In this document: positions 52,494 through 61,727 of the stretch, in pieces
Numbering within the stretch: position 1 is the stretch's first letter
Layout: every line of letters begins with the position of its first letter
DNA from: JBKBYG01 sp046313435
Lineage (GTDB): Bacteria > Pseudomonadota > Alphaproteobacteria > Rickettsiales > Arcanibacteraceae
Reading direction: 5' to 3'
Length of the DNA stretch: 64,000 nt
NCBI GenBank assembly: GCA_046313435.1
Contig: JBKBYG010000001.1
Span: 71,421-135,420, forward strand
Notes under the pieces: generated by a model
Seen by the model: only the letters and a program-made list of their open reading frames with translations
Databases searched by the model: none
What the model was told of the DNA's origin: nothing
Made by a program: the position numbers and the translations under genes

Positions 52494-55011
52494 TTACAAT
52501 TTTTCCCGGAACTATAATAATTTTTACAACTTCTTTGCCATATATATGAGATTTTATGAATTCAAGAGATAAAGCATGAGCTTCAACTTCTTCTTTCGAT
52601 GCAGATTTATCAATATCAAAAGTACTACGCAATTTACCATTAATTTGCACGGCTATTGTTACAATATCCTCTTTAACGAGAGATAAATTTGCTTTTGGCC
52701 AAGAAGTATTAATAAGCAATTCTTTATTACCAAGCCTGTTCCATAATTCTTCTGATGTATGGGGAATAATTGGTTGTAACAGTTTCAATATTGCTGAAAA
52801 TCCCTCATGCAATAAAGATAAATTTTGAGTATTTTTACTATCAAGGATTTCAAGCTTGTTTGTAAGCTCTCTAATTCTAGCTATAGCTTTATTAAATCGA
52901 AATTTTTCAATATCCTCAGTAACATTTAAAATAGTAGAATGTATACTACTCTGAAGTTTTACATAGATTTCATCCATTATAATATCAGAATTTTTAGGTT
53001 TATAAGATTGAAGAGTATTAGCAATTTTATATAGTCTATTAATATATCTATATGCTCCTTCAATTCCGCTATCAGACCATTCTAAATCACGCTCAGGAGG
53101 GCTGTCAGACAGCATAAATAATCTTGCAGTATCTGCACCATATTTTTCGATTATTTTACTAGGATCAACTACATTTTTCTTAGACTTACTCATTTTTTCT
53201 ATTCTGCCAAGCGTAACTTCCCTGCCAGTTTGAACATGAAATAATTTACCTTCACGTTTAACGATTTCTTCAGGATAAAGCCATTTGCCATTAGCATCTT
53301 TATATGTTTCATGACATACCATACCCTGAGTAAGTAACCGGGTAAAAGGTTCCTTTATATCAAAATATCCACATTTGCTCATTGCTTTAGTAAAAAATCT
53401 TGCGTATAAAAGATGCAATACAGCATGTTCAATCCCGCCAATATATTGGTCAACTGGCATAAAATATTCACAGATTTCCCTTTCTATAGGTTTATCAGCT
53501 AAAGGCGATGTAAACCTAGCAAAATACCACGAAGATTCGAAGAATGTATCAAAAGTATCAGTTTCTCTCTTAGCTGGTTGATTGCAATTAGGGCAGTTAA
53601 TATGTTTCCAAGTAGGGTGATGCTCAAGAGGATTACCAGGTTTATCAAAATTTATATCATCAGGTAAAGTAACAGGTAATTGATCTAATGGTACTGGAAC
53701 AATGTCACATTTAGGGCAATAAATTATAGGTATAGGTGCTCCCCAATATCTTTGCCGAGATATTCCCCAATCTCTTAATCTATAATTAGTTTTTCTCTCG
53801 CCTATATTATTATCCATTAGATATTTTAATATTGCTTCTTTAGCATCGGCAACTGTTAAGTCATTTAAAAAGCTAGAGTTAATAATTACTCCATCACCTA
53901 AATAGGGCTCATCAGATTTAAGTGGCTCATTAATTACAGAATAAATTGGTAAATTGTATTTTTTTGCAAATTCATAATCACGTGTATCATGAGCAGGGCA
54001 GCCAAATATTGCCCCCGTTCCATAGTCCATTAAAACAAAATTTGCTATATATATTGGAAGATTTTTGCCTTTTTCTAAGGGATGTTCAGCATATAAACCG
54101 GTAAAACAGCCTTTTTTTTCAGCTGTCTCAATAGCTTCTTCAGATATCCCTGTTTGGCTACTTTCCTGAATAAAGTTTTTAATTTCAGAATTATTTTTGG
54201 CAATTTCTAAGGATAATGGATGTTCAACAGATATTGCACAAAATGAAGCACCAAATAAAGTTTCAGGACGAGTAGAAAAAATCTTTATACTATCTGTACG
54301 GTCTTTAATTTTAAAATTTATAATGGCGCCGCTTGATTTACCTATCCATTTTTCCTGCATTGTACAAACATTTTTAGGCCAATCTGTTAAGGAATTTAAA
54401 GAATCAAGTAAATCTTCCGCAAAATCAGTAATTTTTAAAAACCATTGGCTTAATTTTTTGCGTTCAACTTTAGCACCTGATCTCCAGCCTTTGCCATCTA
54501 TGACCTGTTCATTTGCAAGTACAGTATTATCTATAGGATCCCAATTTACCATCGATTCTTTACGATAAGCCAAACCATTTTTGAGGAAAGAAATAAAAAT
54601 TTCCTGTTCATGCTTGTAGTATTCTTTCGAACAAGTATTGATTTCGCGAGTCCAATCATAGGAAAATCCTATTGATTTTAACTCCGTTCTCATATTATTT
54701 ATATTTTTTCTTGTCCAATCGGCGGGGTGAATCTTATTTTCTATTGCTGCATTTTCAGCAGGTAAGCCAAAAGCATCCCATCCCATTGGATGTAGAACAT
54801 TAAAACCATTGCATTTTTTAAATCTGGCAATTACATCGCCAATTGTATAATTACGTAAATGACCCATATGAATCCTTCCTGATGGGTATGGAAACATTTC
54901 AAGTACATAATATTTTGGTAATGAAATATCTGATTTTATTTCAAATACTTCTTTCTCTTCCCAAATTCTTTGCCATTTAGCTTCAATTTTAATCTGTTCT
55001 ACATTTGACAT
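52474..55011 (-). CDS. leuS: leucyl-tRNA synthetase
   Basis: A class I synthetase of 845 residues. The HIGH motif is in FPYPSGRIHMGHLRNY, the editing domain in the middle contains STRPETLFGASF, the catalytic KMSKS is in RIEKMSKSKKNVVDP, and the C-terminal anticodon-binding domain is complete. The gene follows a DUF3576 lipoprotein and overlaps lptE. Confidence 0.99.
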   Translation of the reverse strand: MSNVEQIKIEAKWQRIWEEKEVFEIKSDISLPKYYVLEMFPYPSGRIHMGHLRNYTIGDVIARFKKCNGFNVLHPMGWDAFGLPAENAAIENKIHPADWTRKNINNMRTELKSIGFSYDWTREINTCSKEYYKHEQEIFISFLKNGLAYRKESMVNWDPIDNTVLANEQVIDGKGWRSGAKVERKKLSQWFLKITDFAEDLLDSLNSLTDWPKNVCTMQEKWIGKSSGAIINFKIKDRTDSIKIFSTRPETLFGASFCAISVEHPLSLEIAKNNSEIKNFIQESSQTGISEEAIETAEKKGCFTGLYAEHPLEKGKNLPIYIANFVLMDYGTGAIFGCPAHDTRDYEFAKKYNLPIYSVINEPLKSDEPYLGDGVIINSSFLNDLTVADAKEAILKYLMDNNIGERKTNYRLRDWGISRQRYWGAPIPIIYCPKCDIVPVPLDQLPVTLPDDINFDKPGNPLEHHPTWKHINCPNCNQPAKRETDTFDTFFESSWYFARFTSPLADKPIEREICEYFMPVDQYIGGIEHAVLHLLYARFFTKAMSKCGYFDIKEPFTRLLTQGMVCHETYKDANGKWLYPEEIVKREGKLFHVQTGREVTLGRIEKMSKSKKNVVDPSKIIEKYGADTARLFMLSDSPPERDLEWSDSGIEGAYRYINRLYKIANTLQSYKPKNSDIIMDEIYVKLQSSIHSTILNVTEDIEKFRFNKAIARIRELTNKLEILDSKNTQNLSLLHEGFSAILKLLQPIIPHTSEELWNRLGNKELLINTSWPKANLSLVKEDIVTIAVQINGKLRSTFDIDKSASKEEVEAHALSLEFIKSHIYGKEVVKIIIVPGKIVNVVVKS

Positions 55012-55018
55012 GAATTTA

Positions 55019-55522
55019 CTACTCTTTAGATATTTTGATTTGTCTTGCGCGAGTTATTATTTTATCTTCGAATTCTTGAGCAACATTATTATTGACCTTT
55101 GCATCACGCCAGTTAAATTTACTATCCATAATTTGTTTGAATAGAGTAACTTTAATAGAATTAATTTTAAGTTCTGCCCCAGTAATAATTATGTTTAGTT
55201 TAAATCTTTCTTTGGGAGCGTTTGGATCTTCAAACCAATCAGTTATAATAATTCCGCTGGCAGAATCAACTGAAGCGAGCGGCATAAATGAAACTACATC
55301 AAGTGCTGCTTTCCATAAATAAATATTGACGTTTAAACTTTGAGTAGTAGATTTTTTCTCATTATTGCCAAGAATTTTAAATCCATCTTTGCTACCAAAC
55401 ATCGATCCTGCTCTATCATATCTTATATCTTCTGCTGATTTTGGATATTCATGTTTTATTTCACTTCCACTACAACCAGTTACAAATATTGCTGTAAATA
55501 TTATGCTTACTATTTTTTTCAT
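55019..55522 (-). CDS. DUF3576 family lipoprotein
   Basis: A 167-residue lipoprotein counted from ATG 55522, where the signal (KKIVSIIFTAIFVTGC) starts cleanly. The longer frame from 55579 adds residues before it. The core IYLWKAALDVVSFMPLASVDSASGIIITDWF is the hallmark of the DUF3576 family, found just upstream of leuS in alphaproteobacteria. The molecular role is not known; association with outer-membrane assembly is inferred from its neighbours leuS-lptE. Confidence 0.9.
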   Translation of the reverse strand: MKKIVSIIFTAIFVTGCSGSEIKHEYPKSAEDIRYDRAGSMFGSKDGFKILGNNEKKSTTQSLNVNIYLWKAALDVVSFMPLASVDSASGIIITDWFEDPNAPKERFKLNIIITGAELKINSIKVTLFKQIMDSKFNWRDAKVNNNVAQEFEDKIITRARQIKISKE

Positions 55523-55606
55523 TTTATATTTTACTCCATTATATACTTTGTTAATGGCTGATTTGAACCACGTGACCATTATTCATATCAGCAAGATTAT
55601 TAATTC

Positions 55607-55837
55607 TCAAATTAAACTAAACTTCTTTAAAGCCAGCTTTCCGAAGAGGTTTATTGCTCTTAGAGTGCCTATGCTGTCAAAAATATTGTCAAATTGAAAT
55701 TCTAATTTATGAAGACAAATTTTTGTTTTTTCTTTATTTGCTATTTAAGAAGTACATATTAGTAGAAAAACCAGTAGTTTCTTCTATAAAATTTTCATTT
55801 ATTACAATAATTTTTGCATCAACATTAATTTCAATTT
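55607..55837 (-). pseudogene. possible decayed gene upstream of the DUF3576 gene
   Basis: On the - strand two adjoining frames look coding. One (55837 down to about 55735) reads INVDAKIIVINENFIEETTG and runs to a TAA. Just after it, in another frame, a piece ends FDSIGTLRAINLFGKLAL followed by a TGA at 55607. A single frame change would join them. The second piece has non-AT-biased residues. No start codon is clear. It may be a gene remnant or a chance open stretch. The rest of this 446-base gap shows nothing else. Confidence 0.35.
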
Positions 55838-55968
55838 AAACTAATATAGGATAACTACTATATAAATCTTTATCTATCAAACAAAAATTTGAAATTTTTA
55901 GGAAATTGAAAATAGTATATATTTGAATATAGGCCTTATTTATATATAAAGCCCTATTTAAAAATCAA

Positions 55969-57477
55969 CTATCTTTCTCTAAAGGATTTTCTAATACTAT
56001 CAATTACTGGATCAAGTATATATTTCAATAAGGTTCTTGAACCTGTAACTATAAATATTTGAGCAGGCATACCGGGATAAAGTTTTAGATTTTTTAATTT
56101 CTTAGCTTCAAATTGTTTTTCATCAATTTCAATGCGCGCTTGATAGTAAGGACGTCCTCCTTCATATCTACTTTGTATAGTTTCAGCTGATACACGTGTT
56201 ACTAGTCCATCAAGTGAAGGGGTAGTTCTGCTTTTAAAAGCGAGTAATTTTACGCTTGCAACTAATCCTTCATGAACTAAGTCAATATCTTCAGGTCTAA
56301 TTTGAGCATCAATAACTAGTTTATCATTATCAGGAATTATTTCCATTAGTTTTTGACCTCCTTGTGCTGCTATAACCGCTCCAACAGTATGAATTTGTAA
56401 ATCGTTGACTCTTCCATTTTGCGGCGAAGTAATTACAGTTCTATTTAATGTATCGGCCCGTGCTTTAACTTCTTCTTCATAATTTGATATCTGAGTTTGA
56501 ACATCTTTTAATTCTTTCACTATTTCATTTAAAAAATTAGTTTTAATATTAATCAATTCAATTTCATGTTCGCTAATAGAATGATTAGCTTGAGCTATTT
56601 TAGCAATATACTCTCCAATATTACCTTCATAATAAGCAACCTTTGACTGAAGTTCTAATAACCTAGGTTTTGTTGCTTGAGATTTTTCTACAAGCTGTCT
56701 TACTGCTTCTAATTGCTCATTTGTATATCTTAACTGAGCTCTACTTGAATTAAGCTGCGCTTCATAGCTTTTTACAATCTTTTCCTGCTGTTCTACTCTC
56801 TTTTTTAAAGCTTCAACTCTTCCATTCAATGCTTCTTTGCGAGCGTTAAATATTCTCCTTTGAATATCTATCACTTTATCAATTGTAGGGTCTTTATCAT
56901 CTAAGATTTCTTTATCAAAAGTAATCTCAGCAGCTTCGTCACGTTCTGCTATGAGACGAGCTTCTGTAGCTTTCAAGGTTCTTAGATTAGCTAAAGTACT
57001 TTGTAAAGCTGTTTTAGCGCGTGTATCTTCTAGTACAATAAGAGGTTGACCGGCTTTTACTATGTCACCGTTTTTGACATTAATTTCTTTAACAATACCC
57101 CCTTCTAAATGTTGAATAATTTTTTTTTCTGATTCAACTACTACTAACCCTTGAGCAATTGCTGCGCTATTAATAGGTGCTAGTGCTCCCCATATACCGC
57201 AGACTATGAAAGTTATAAATGAAACCCATACACCAAATAATATTGGTTTACGAGCAACTTGAACTATTTCACTACGGTTAAGTTGACTATTATCTCTAAT
57301 AATAAAATCAATTGAATAATCTACCATATCAATAGTGTTATTTAAAAATTTCACTATCTTTTTATTTTGTAATGCCTTTTCAACTGAGCGCTTGAGTTTT
57401 TCGCTTAATCTAACAAAACCAGTTGTTTCAATTTGTGGCTGAGGGGCTAATTTATTATTTTCATGTTTATCTGACAT
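55969..57477 (-). CDS. type I secretion periplasmic adaptor (HlyD family)
   Basis: A 502-residue membrane fusion protein. One N-terminal membrane helix (about residues 75-97, FGVWVSFITFIVCGIWGAL) precedes the lipoyl half AINSAAIAQGxV-type region. Two long coiled-coil segments follow (IFNARKEALNGRVEALKKRVEQ), and then the closing lipoyl and barrel (TVITSPQNGRVND). It links the inner-membrane ABC transporter encoded upstream to a TolC-type channel, which is not in the window. The first about 60 residues form a cytoplasmic tail. Confidence 0.93.
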   Translation of the reverse strand: MSDKHENNKLAPQPQIETTGFVRLSEKLKRSVEKALQNKKIVKFLNNTIDMVDYSIDFIIRDNSQLNRSEIVQVARKPILFGVWVSFITFIVCGIWGALAPINSAAIAQGLVVVESEKKIIQHLEGGIVKEINVKNGDIVKAGQPLIVLEDTRAKTALQSTLANLRTLKATEARLIAERDEAAEITFDKEILDDKDPTIDKVIDIQRRIFNARKEALNGRVEALKKRVEQQEKIVKSYEAQLNSSRAQLRYTNEQLEAVRQLVEKSQATKPRLLELQSKVAYYEGNIGEYIAKIAQANHSISEHEIELINIKTNFLNEIVKELKDVQTQISNYEEEVKARADTLNRTVITSPQNGRVNDLQIHTVGAVIAAQGGQKLMEIIPDNDKLVIDAQIRPEDIDLVHEGLVASVKLLAFKSRTTPSLDGLVTRVSAETIQSRYEGGRPYYQARIEIDEKQFEAKKLKNLKLYPGMPAQIFIVTGSRTLLKYILDPVIDSIRKSFRER

Positions 57478-57508
57478 TTTCTTGACCTTCTAAAACTTAT
57501 TTTACAAA

Positions 57509-59230
57509 TTAATTTGGTTGTGTTGGACGAGGTGCGGAGAATCTTGAAAGAACTTCATCTCGTGGTCCAAATGCAGCTACCATTCCATCTTGTAATATCA
57601 ATATTTTATCTACACAAGAAAGTATTGAAGGGCGATGAGAAATTATTATACTTGTAATTTTTCTTTCCTTAGCGTTAACTAAAGCTGATACCAAAGCTTG
57701 CTCACCTAATTCATCTAAATTTGCATTTGGTTCATCGAGTACTACTAATTTAGGATTTCCAAAATATGCTCTAGCAAGTCCTACTCTTTGCCTCTGTCCT
57801 GCTGATATTGCTGAACCGGATATGCCTATATCTGTTTCATATCCATTAGGAAGCCTTAGAATCATATCGTGCGCTCCTGATAGTTTCGCTGCATCCACAA
57901 TTTGTTCAGGGGTAGCATCTTCTCTAAGCCTTGCTATATTTTCTTTTATTGATCCACTAAATAATTCTATTCCTTGGGGCAGATACCCTATATGTTTTCC
58001 AAAATCATCTCTGTTCCAAGTGTAAACATCAGCACCGTCCAATCTTACAATGCCCGACATAGGTTTCCACACGCCAACAATTAATTTTGCAAGTGAAGAT
58101 TTACCCGCAGCACTAGGTCCAATAACTGCTAGAATTTCCCCTGGCTCTAATGCAAAACTTACACCTTTTAAAGTGTATCTGGGGGTCGCTTGTGGAGCTG
58201 TTGCAGGAGGGGCAAATAATAAATTTTCTACAGATAATCTTCCTTCTGGAGTTGGTAAAGACATAGCTTCTTGTCTTAAAGGAGAGCGTTCAAATGAATC
58301 TTTTAAGCGTTCATATGCTTTGCTTGCGCCAGTTATTTGCTTCCATGTTTCGATTGCTGCATCAAAGGGAGCAAGTGCTCTACCTACTAAGATTGAGCTT
58401 GCAATCATTCCACCTACTGTCATTTGATCAGGATGTTTAATTACTACATATGCACCAATGCCAGTTACTGCCATCTGTAAAACCATACGTAATAATTTGG
58501 ATATGTTTGAAATAATACCGTTACGATAACTTGCAATCGATTGCATGTTCAATTTATCTAAATTCGCTTTATGCCAATTATGAACAACTGCTTTCATCAT
58601 TCCCATGGCTTCTACAACTTCTGCATTACGTGTCGCAATTTCAGACAAATTTAAACTTTTCATATTATATTCATTAGCCTGATTTAATTTGCTATTTGTT
58701 GCGTATGCATTAAGTACAGCAAATAATAAAATAATGATTCCACCAATTATTGTTAAATAGCCTAAATAAGGATGAATGAGAAATATCACTATTAAATATA
58801 TTATTGACCAAGGCGCATCAAAAAGAGTATTAATTCCTATACTTGTAAGGAAACCTTTAACTGTTTCTAAATCCCTTAGATTTTGGCTCGCTCCTAAAGA
58901 TGTTCTAATTGCAGAAATTGAAACCGAATTTGCAAATAATATAGGAGTTAGTTTGGTATCTAACCATTCTCCAACTTTAATTAATGTAAAAGATCGCGCA
59001 ATCTGAAGCAAAGTGTAAGCTATATGTATAACTAACATTACTAAAGTTAACATGGTTAATGTTTCTAAGCTATGGCTAGATATTACCTTGTCTAAAACCT
59101 GTAAAGAATAAAGAGGAGTAAGTAGCATTAATAAGTTTACTCCGAAAGCAAACATAAAAGTTACTATAAAAACTTTTCTGCAGTTAGTTAGGGCTTCATT
59201 TAGAGGATTAGATATTTGTGTTTTATTCAT
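57509..59230 (-). CDS. type I secretion ABC transporter (PrtD/AprD type)
   Basis: A 573-residue ABC half-transporter: a membrane domain of six helices without C39 peptidase domain, then a nucleotide-binding domain with Walker A (GPSAAGKSSLAK), a signature in SAGQRQRVGLARA and Walker B VVLDEPNANLDELGE. This layout fits the PrtD/AprD/LipB type exporters that secrete proteins with C-terminal signals. It is 31 bases from the adaptor gene. In Ehrlichia, homologous systems export ankyrin and tandem-repeat effectors. No obvious substrate gene sits beside it here. Confidence 0.94.
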   Translation of the reverse strand: MNKTQISNPLNEALTNCRKVFIVTFMFAFGVNLLMLLTPLYSLQVLDKVISSHSLETLTMLTLVMLVIHIAYTLLQIARSFTLIKVGEWLDTKLTPILFANSVSISAIRTSLGASQNLRDLETVKGFLTSIGINTLFDAPWSIIYLIVIFLIHPYLGYLTIIGGIIILLFAVLNAYATNSKLNQANEYNMKSLNLSEIATRNAEVVEAMGMMKAVVHNWHKANLDKLNMQSIASYRNGIISNISKLLRMVLQMAVTGIGAYVVIKHPDQMTVGGMIASSILVGRALAPFDAAIETWKQITGASKAYERLKDSFERSPLRQEAMSLPTPEGRLSVENLLFAPPATAPQATPRYTLKGVSFALEPGEILAVIGPSAAGKSSLAKLIVGVWKPMSGIVRLDGADVYTWNRDDFGKHIGYLPQGIELFSGSIKENIARLREDATPEQIVDAAKLSGAHDMILRLPNGYETDIGISGSAISAGQRQRVGLARAYFGNPKLVVLDEPNANLDELGEQALVSALVNAKERKITSIIISHRPSILSCVDKILILQDGMVAAFGPRDEVLSRFSAPRPTQPN

Positions 59231-59272
59231 TTATAATTTAAAATTTAAGGTTATATTTACAAAATTCTTTTC

Positions 59273-59361
59273 TGGCGGAGAAACGGGGATTCGAACCCCG
59301 GACACGTAATACGTGAACATGCTTTCCAGGCATGCGCCTTAAACCACTCGGCCATCTCTCC
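59273..59361 (-). tRNA. tRNA-Ser (GGA anticodon)
   Basis: The reverse strand reads GGAGAGATGGCCGAGTGG at the 5' end, then the anticodon loop with GGA, a long variable arm (CACGTATTACGTG region), the TTCGAATCC T-loop and encoded CCA. The acceptor stem GGAGAGA pairs with TTTCTCC. The long variable arm and the anticodon fit serine, reading UCC/UCU. Confidence 0.97.
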
Positions 59362-59541
59362 TAGTATGTATAAATAAAGCTTTATACTTTAAACATTATT
59401 TAATTTATAATCAATATTTAGTTATTGCTAAATCTAAAATATATTTTAAATGAAGTTATAAAATAGTTTTATTCTCTAAAATATTCATATATAGAATTAT
59501 TACATATATTTATTAAAAAAACTTAAATTAAAAGAGAAAAA

Positions 59542-60075
59542 ATGGATTTAAATAAATTACCTATTGGCAAAAATGCCCCTTACGAAATCAATGTTATTGT
59601 TGAAGTTCCTATGGGATCTGCTCCTGTGAAATACGAATTGGATAAGGATTCAGGCTTTTTATTTGTAGATAGGTTTATACAAGCGGCTATGAATTATCCT
59701 TGTAATTATGGATTTATTCCTCATACTTTGTCTGAAGATGGAGATCCTGCTGATGTATTAGTTTATGGTGATTTACCTGTGGTGCCAATGAGTGTGATTG
59801 CAGTAAGACCAATAGGAGTTCTATTAATGGAAGATGAGTCGGGAAAGGATGAGAAAATTTTAGCAGTACCAACTAGTAAACTTACTCCTTTTTTCGATAA
59901 TATAAAAACTTATAAGGATTTACCTGAAATAGTAACACTAAAAATATCTCATTTCTTTGAAAATTATAAAAAACTTGAGAAAAATAAATGGGTGAAAATT
60001 CTAGGATGGGAATCTGAAGAAAAAGCTCATCAACTAATTAACGAAGCTGTTGAGCGATACAACTCTAAATCTTAA
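59542..60075 (+). CDS. ppa: inorganic pyrophosphatase
   Basis: The 177-residue Family I enzyme hydrolyses PPi. Typical motifs are EVPMGSAPVKYELDKDSG, RFIQAAMNYPCNYGFIP and EDGDPADVLV with the metal-binding aspartates, and KxxPxF-like KLTPFFDNI. The length is normal. It drives biosynthesis by removing PPi, including PPi made by PpdK running toward PEP. Confidence 0.97.
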   Translation: MDLNKLPIGKNAPYEINVIVEVPMGSAPVKYELDKDSGFLFVDRFIQAAMNYPCNYGFIPHTLSEDGDPADVLVYGDLPVVPMSVIAVRPIGVLLMEDESGKDEKILAVPTSKLTPFFDNIKTYKDLPEIVTLKISHFFENYKKLEKNKWVKILGWESEEKAHQLINEAVERYNSKS

Positions 60076-60105
60076 TCAAATATACTGATTTTATACATCA
60101 CTGAT

Positions 60106-60501
60106 ATGACTAAGATTAAATTTAAAGTCGAAAAATTAATTAGAGATAAAATGCCTGAAATCATGCGTTCAAAAAATATTGAGGTTTTTGAACGCATAAT
60201 GAATCAAACCGAATATCTTAATGCTCTCAAAGCAAAGTTAATTGAAGAAGCTAATGAGGTTTTTGAAGCTGACTCTAAAGAAGAATTAGCTGAAGAAATT
60301 GCTGATATTCTTGAAGTAATAGAAGCTTTAGCCGAAGCAAACAATATTAAGCTATCAACAATTCATGAAATTAAAAATAATAAAAGAAATTTAAAAGGCG
60401 GATTTGAAAAGAAATTATACAATTCACATGTTGAAATTAATGAAGACAATTCTGCTATAAATTATTATTTAAATAAATCTACCAAATATCCTAAAATCTA
60501 A
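60106..60501 (+). CDS. MazG-like nucleotide pyrophosphohydrolase
   Basis: A 131-residue all-helical protein. KLIRDKMPEIM at the N-terminus and the EEANEVFEADSKEELAEEIADILEVIEAL stretch hold the EExxE and ExxD metal-binding pattern of MazG and phosphoribosyl-ATP-type pyrophosphohydrolases. Proteins of this build are house-cleaning enzymes for non-canonical nucleotides. No catalytic partner domain is fused. It is 30 bases after ppa. Confidence 0.78.
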   Translation: MTKIKFKVEKLIRDKMPEIMRSKNIEVFERIMNQTEYLNALKAKLIEEANEVFEADSKEELAEEIADILEVIEALAEANNIKLSTIHEIKNNKRNLKGGFEKKLYNSHVEINEDNSAINYYLNKSTKYPKI

Positions 60502-60672
60502 ACTTAATACTTCTCCAACATTTGAAAATTGTTATAATTCAATATCTTAAAATAATGATATGTTTATTCATTATTAATGTATTGAAATTAACAAAAACTT
60601 TCTATAAATAAAAGTTATTATTTAAATTAATAGAAATAAAGATAATATTTAAAAAAAATTAACAGTAATAAA

Positions 60673-61623
60673 ATGTTGAGAATTATGAAAAACAATAATA
60701 AATATCCATTCAACTTAGAGAAAAAAGTTGAAGTTAATAAGAAATGTACGCTCAATGATGTTTGGACTATAGGAGATGAAAACCGAAATAAGGAAGGTTA
60801 TGCAAATCTGGCTGAAGCAATGCAGGTTTATTCAGTCGAAAAAGACTTATCACAAATTGAGCTATGTGAACAAGTATATTCATGGGAAAAATTTGATTTT
60901 ACGGGTATGAGCTGTAAAAATGCAAAATTAGAACGAGCAGTTTTCAAAGGTTGTTTATTAAATAATATAAATTGTACTGGTGCAAATTTTAGTAAGGCCA
61001 CTTTAACTGCTTGTGAATTGCAGGTTGCTGTTCTAAAAGAGGCTAATTTTAGTAATGCTAATGTAACTTACTGTGATTTTAACGGCGCTGTACTTGAAAA
61101 GGCTCGTTTTGTAAATAGTGATCTAACTTCTTGTGACTTTCAGGATGCTATTCTTAAAAATGCTGATTTTACAGGTGCTGATTTAAGTAAAGCTAATTTA
61201 AGAGATACAAATTTAGAAAATGCAGATCTTTTAGGAATTAAATGGGATGAAAAAACCAAATTTCCTGATATTGAGGAATTAAAAAAAGCAAAAAACTCTG
61301 AAAATATTATAGAATATTTAAATAATAAAACAGAGAAAAGACAGAGGAGTTTTTCAAGCCGAACTATACAACGTACTGTAACACCGGCTTTAGGGAAATT
61401 TAAAGAACTAACCAAATCATTTTCGTCTCCAAGCAGCAAACATAAGGAAGAAGAATTTACAGAAAATGTAGCAAGTTCTTATCCTCCAAGCCCAGGAGTC
61501 AGAAAAGCAAAATCTGAAAGGAATCTTCCTAACGTCAATATTCAAGAAGATAAGCAGAAGCAAATAACGGAAGAGCTTAAAGAAAGATTTAAACAAAATT
61601 CTAACAATCAGGGTAGACAATAA
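60673..61623 (+). CDS. cytoplasmic pentapeptide-repeat protein with disordered tail
   Basis: Residues about 72-190 are A(D/N)LXX-type pentapeptides (GANFSKATLTACEL; GADLSKANLRDTNLENADL), a right-handed beta-helix. The N-terminal about 70 residues are mixed and the C-terminal about 110 residues are charged, proline- and serine-rich and likely disordered (SFSSPSSKHKEEEF). There is no signal peptide, unlike the pentapeptide protein at 5237. ATG 60673 and 60685 are both possible starts. Cysteines occur at regular places in the repeats. The function is unknown; an effector role is possible. Confidence 0.85.
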   Translation: MLRIMKNNNKYPFNLEKKVEVNKKCTLNDVWTIGDENRNKEGYANLAEAMQVYSVEKDLSQIELCEQVYSWEKFDFTGMSCKNAKLERAVFKGCLLNNINCTGANFSKATLTACELQVAVLKEANFSNANVTYCDFNGAVLEKARFVNSDLTSCDFQDAILKNADFTGADLSKANLRDTNLENADLLGIKWDEKTKFPDIEELKKAKNSENIIEYLNNKTEKRQRSFSSRTIQRTVTPALGKFKELTKSFSSPSSKHKEEEFTENVASSYPPSPGVRKAKSERNLPNVNIQEDKQKQITEELKERFKQNSNNQGRQ

Positions 61624-61727
61624 TTTACAAGTTCATTTCATCTTCGAATTAAATAAATTATTATTTATTGTCAAATATCTAATTTATGTGTAATAAATTT
61701 AGATTAGAAAAAAAATTTGAGGATGAA

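Noticed and set aside
55365..55697. 110-residue + strand frame opposite the DUF3576 gene
   Set aside because: It overlaps a well-supported lipoprotein gene on the other strand and has no ribosome-binding site or recognisable motifs.
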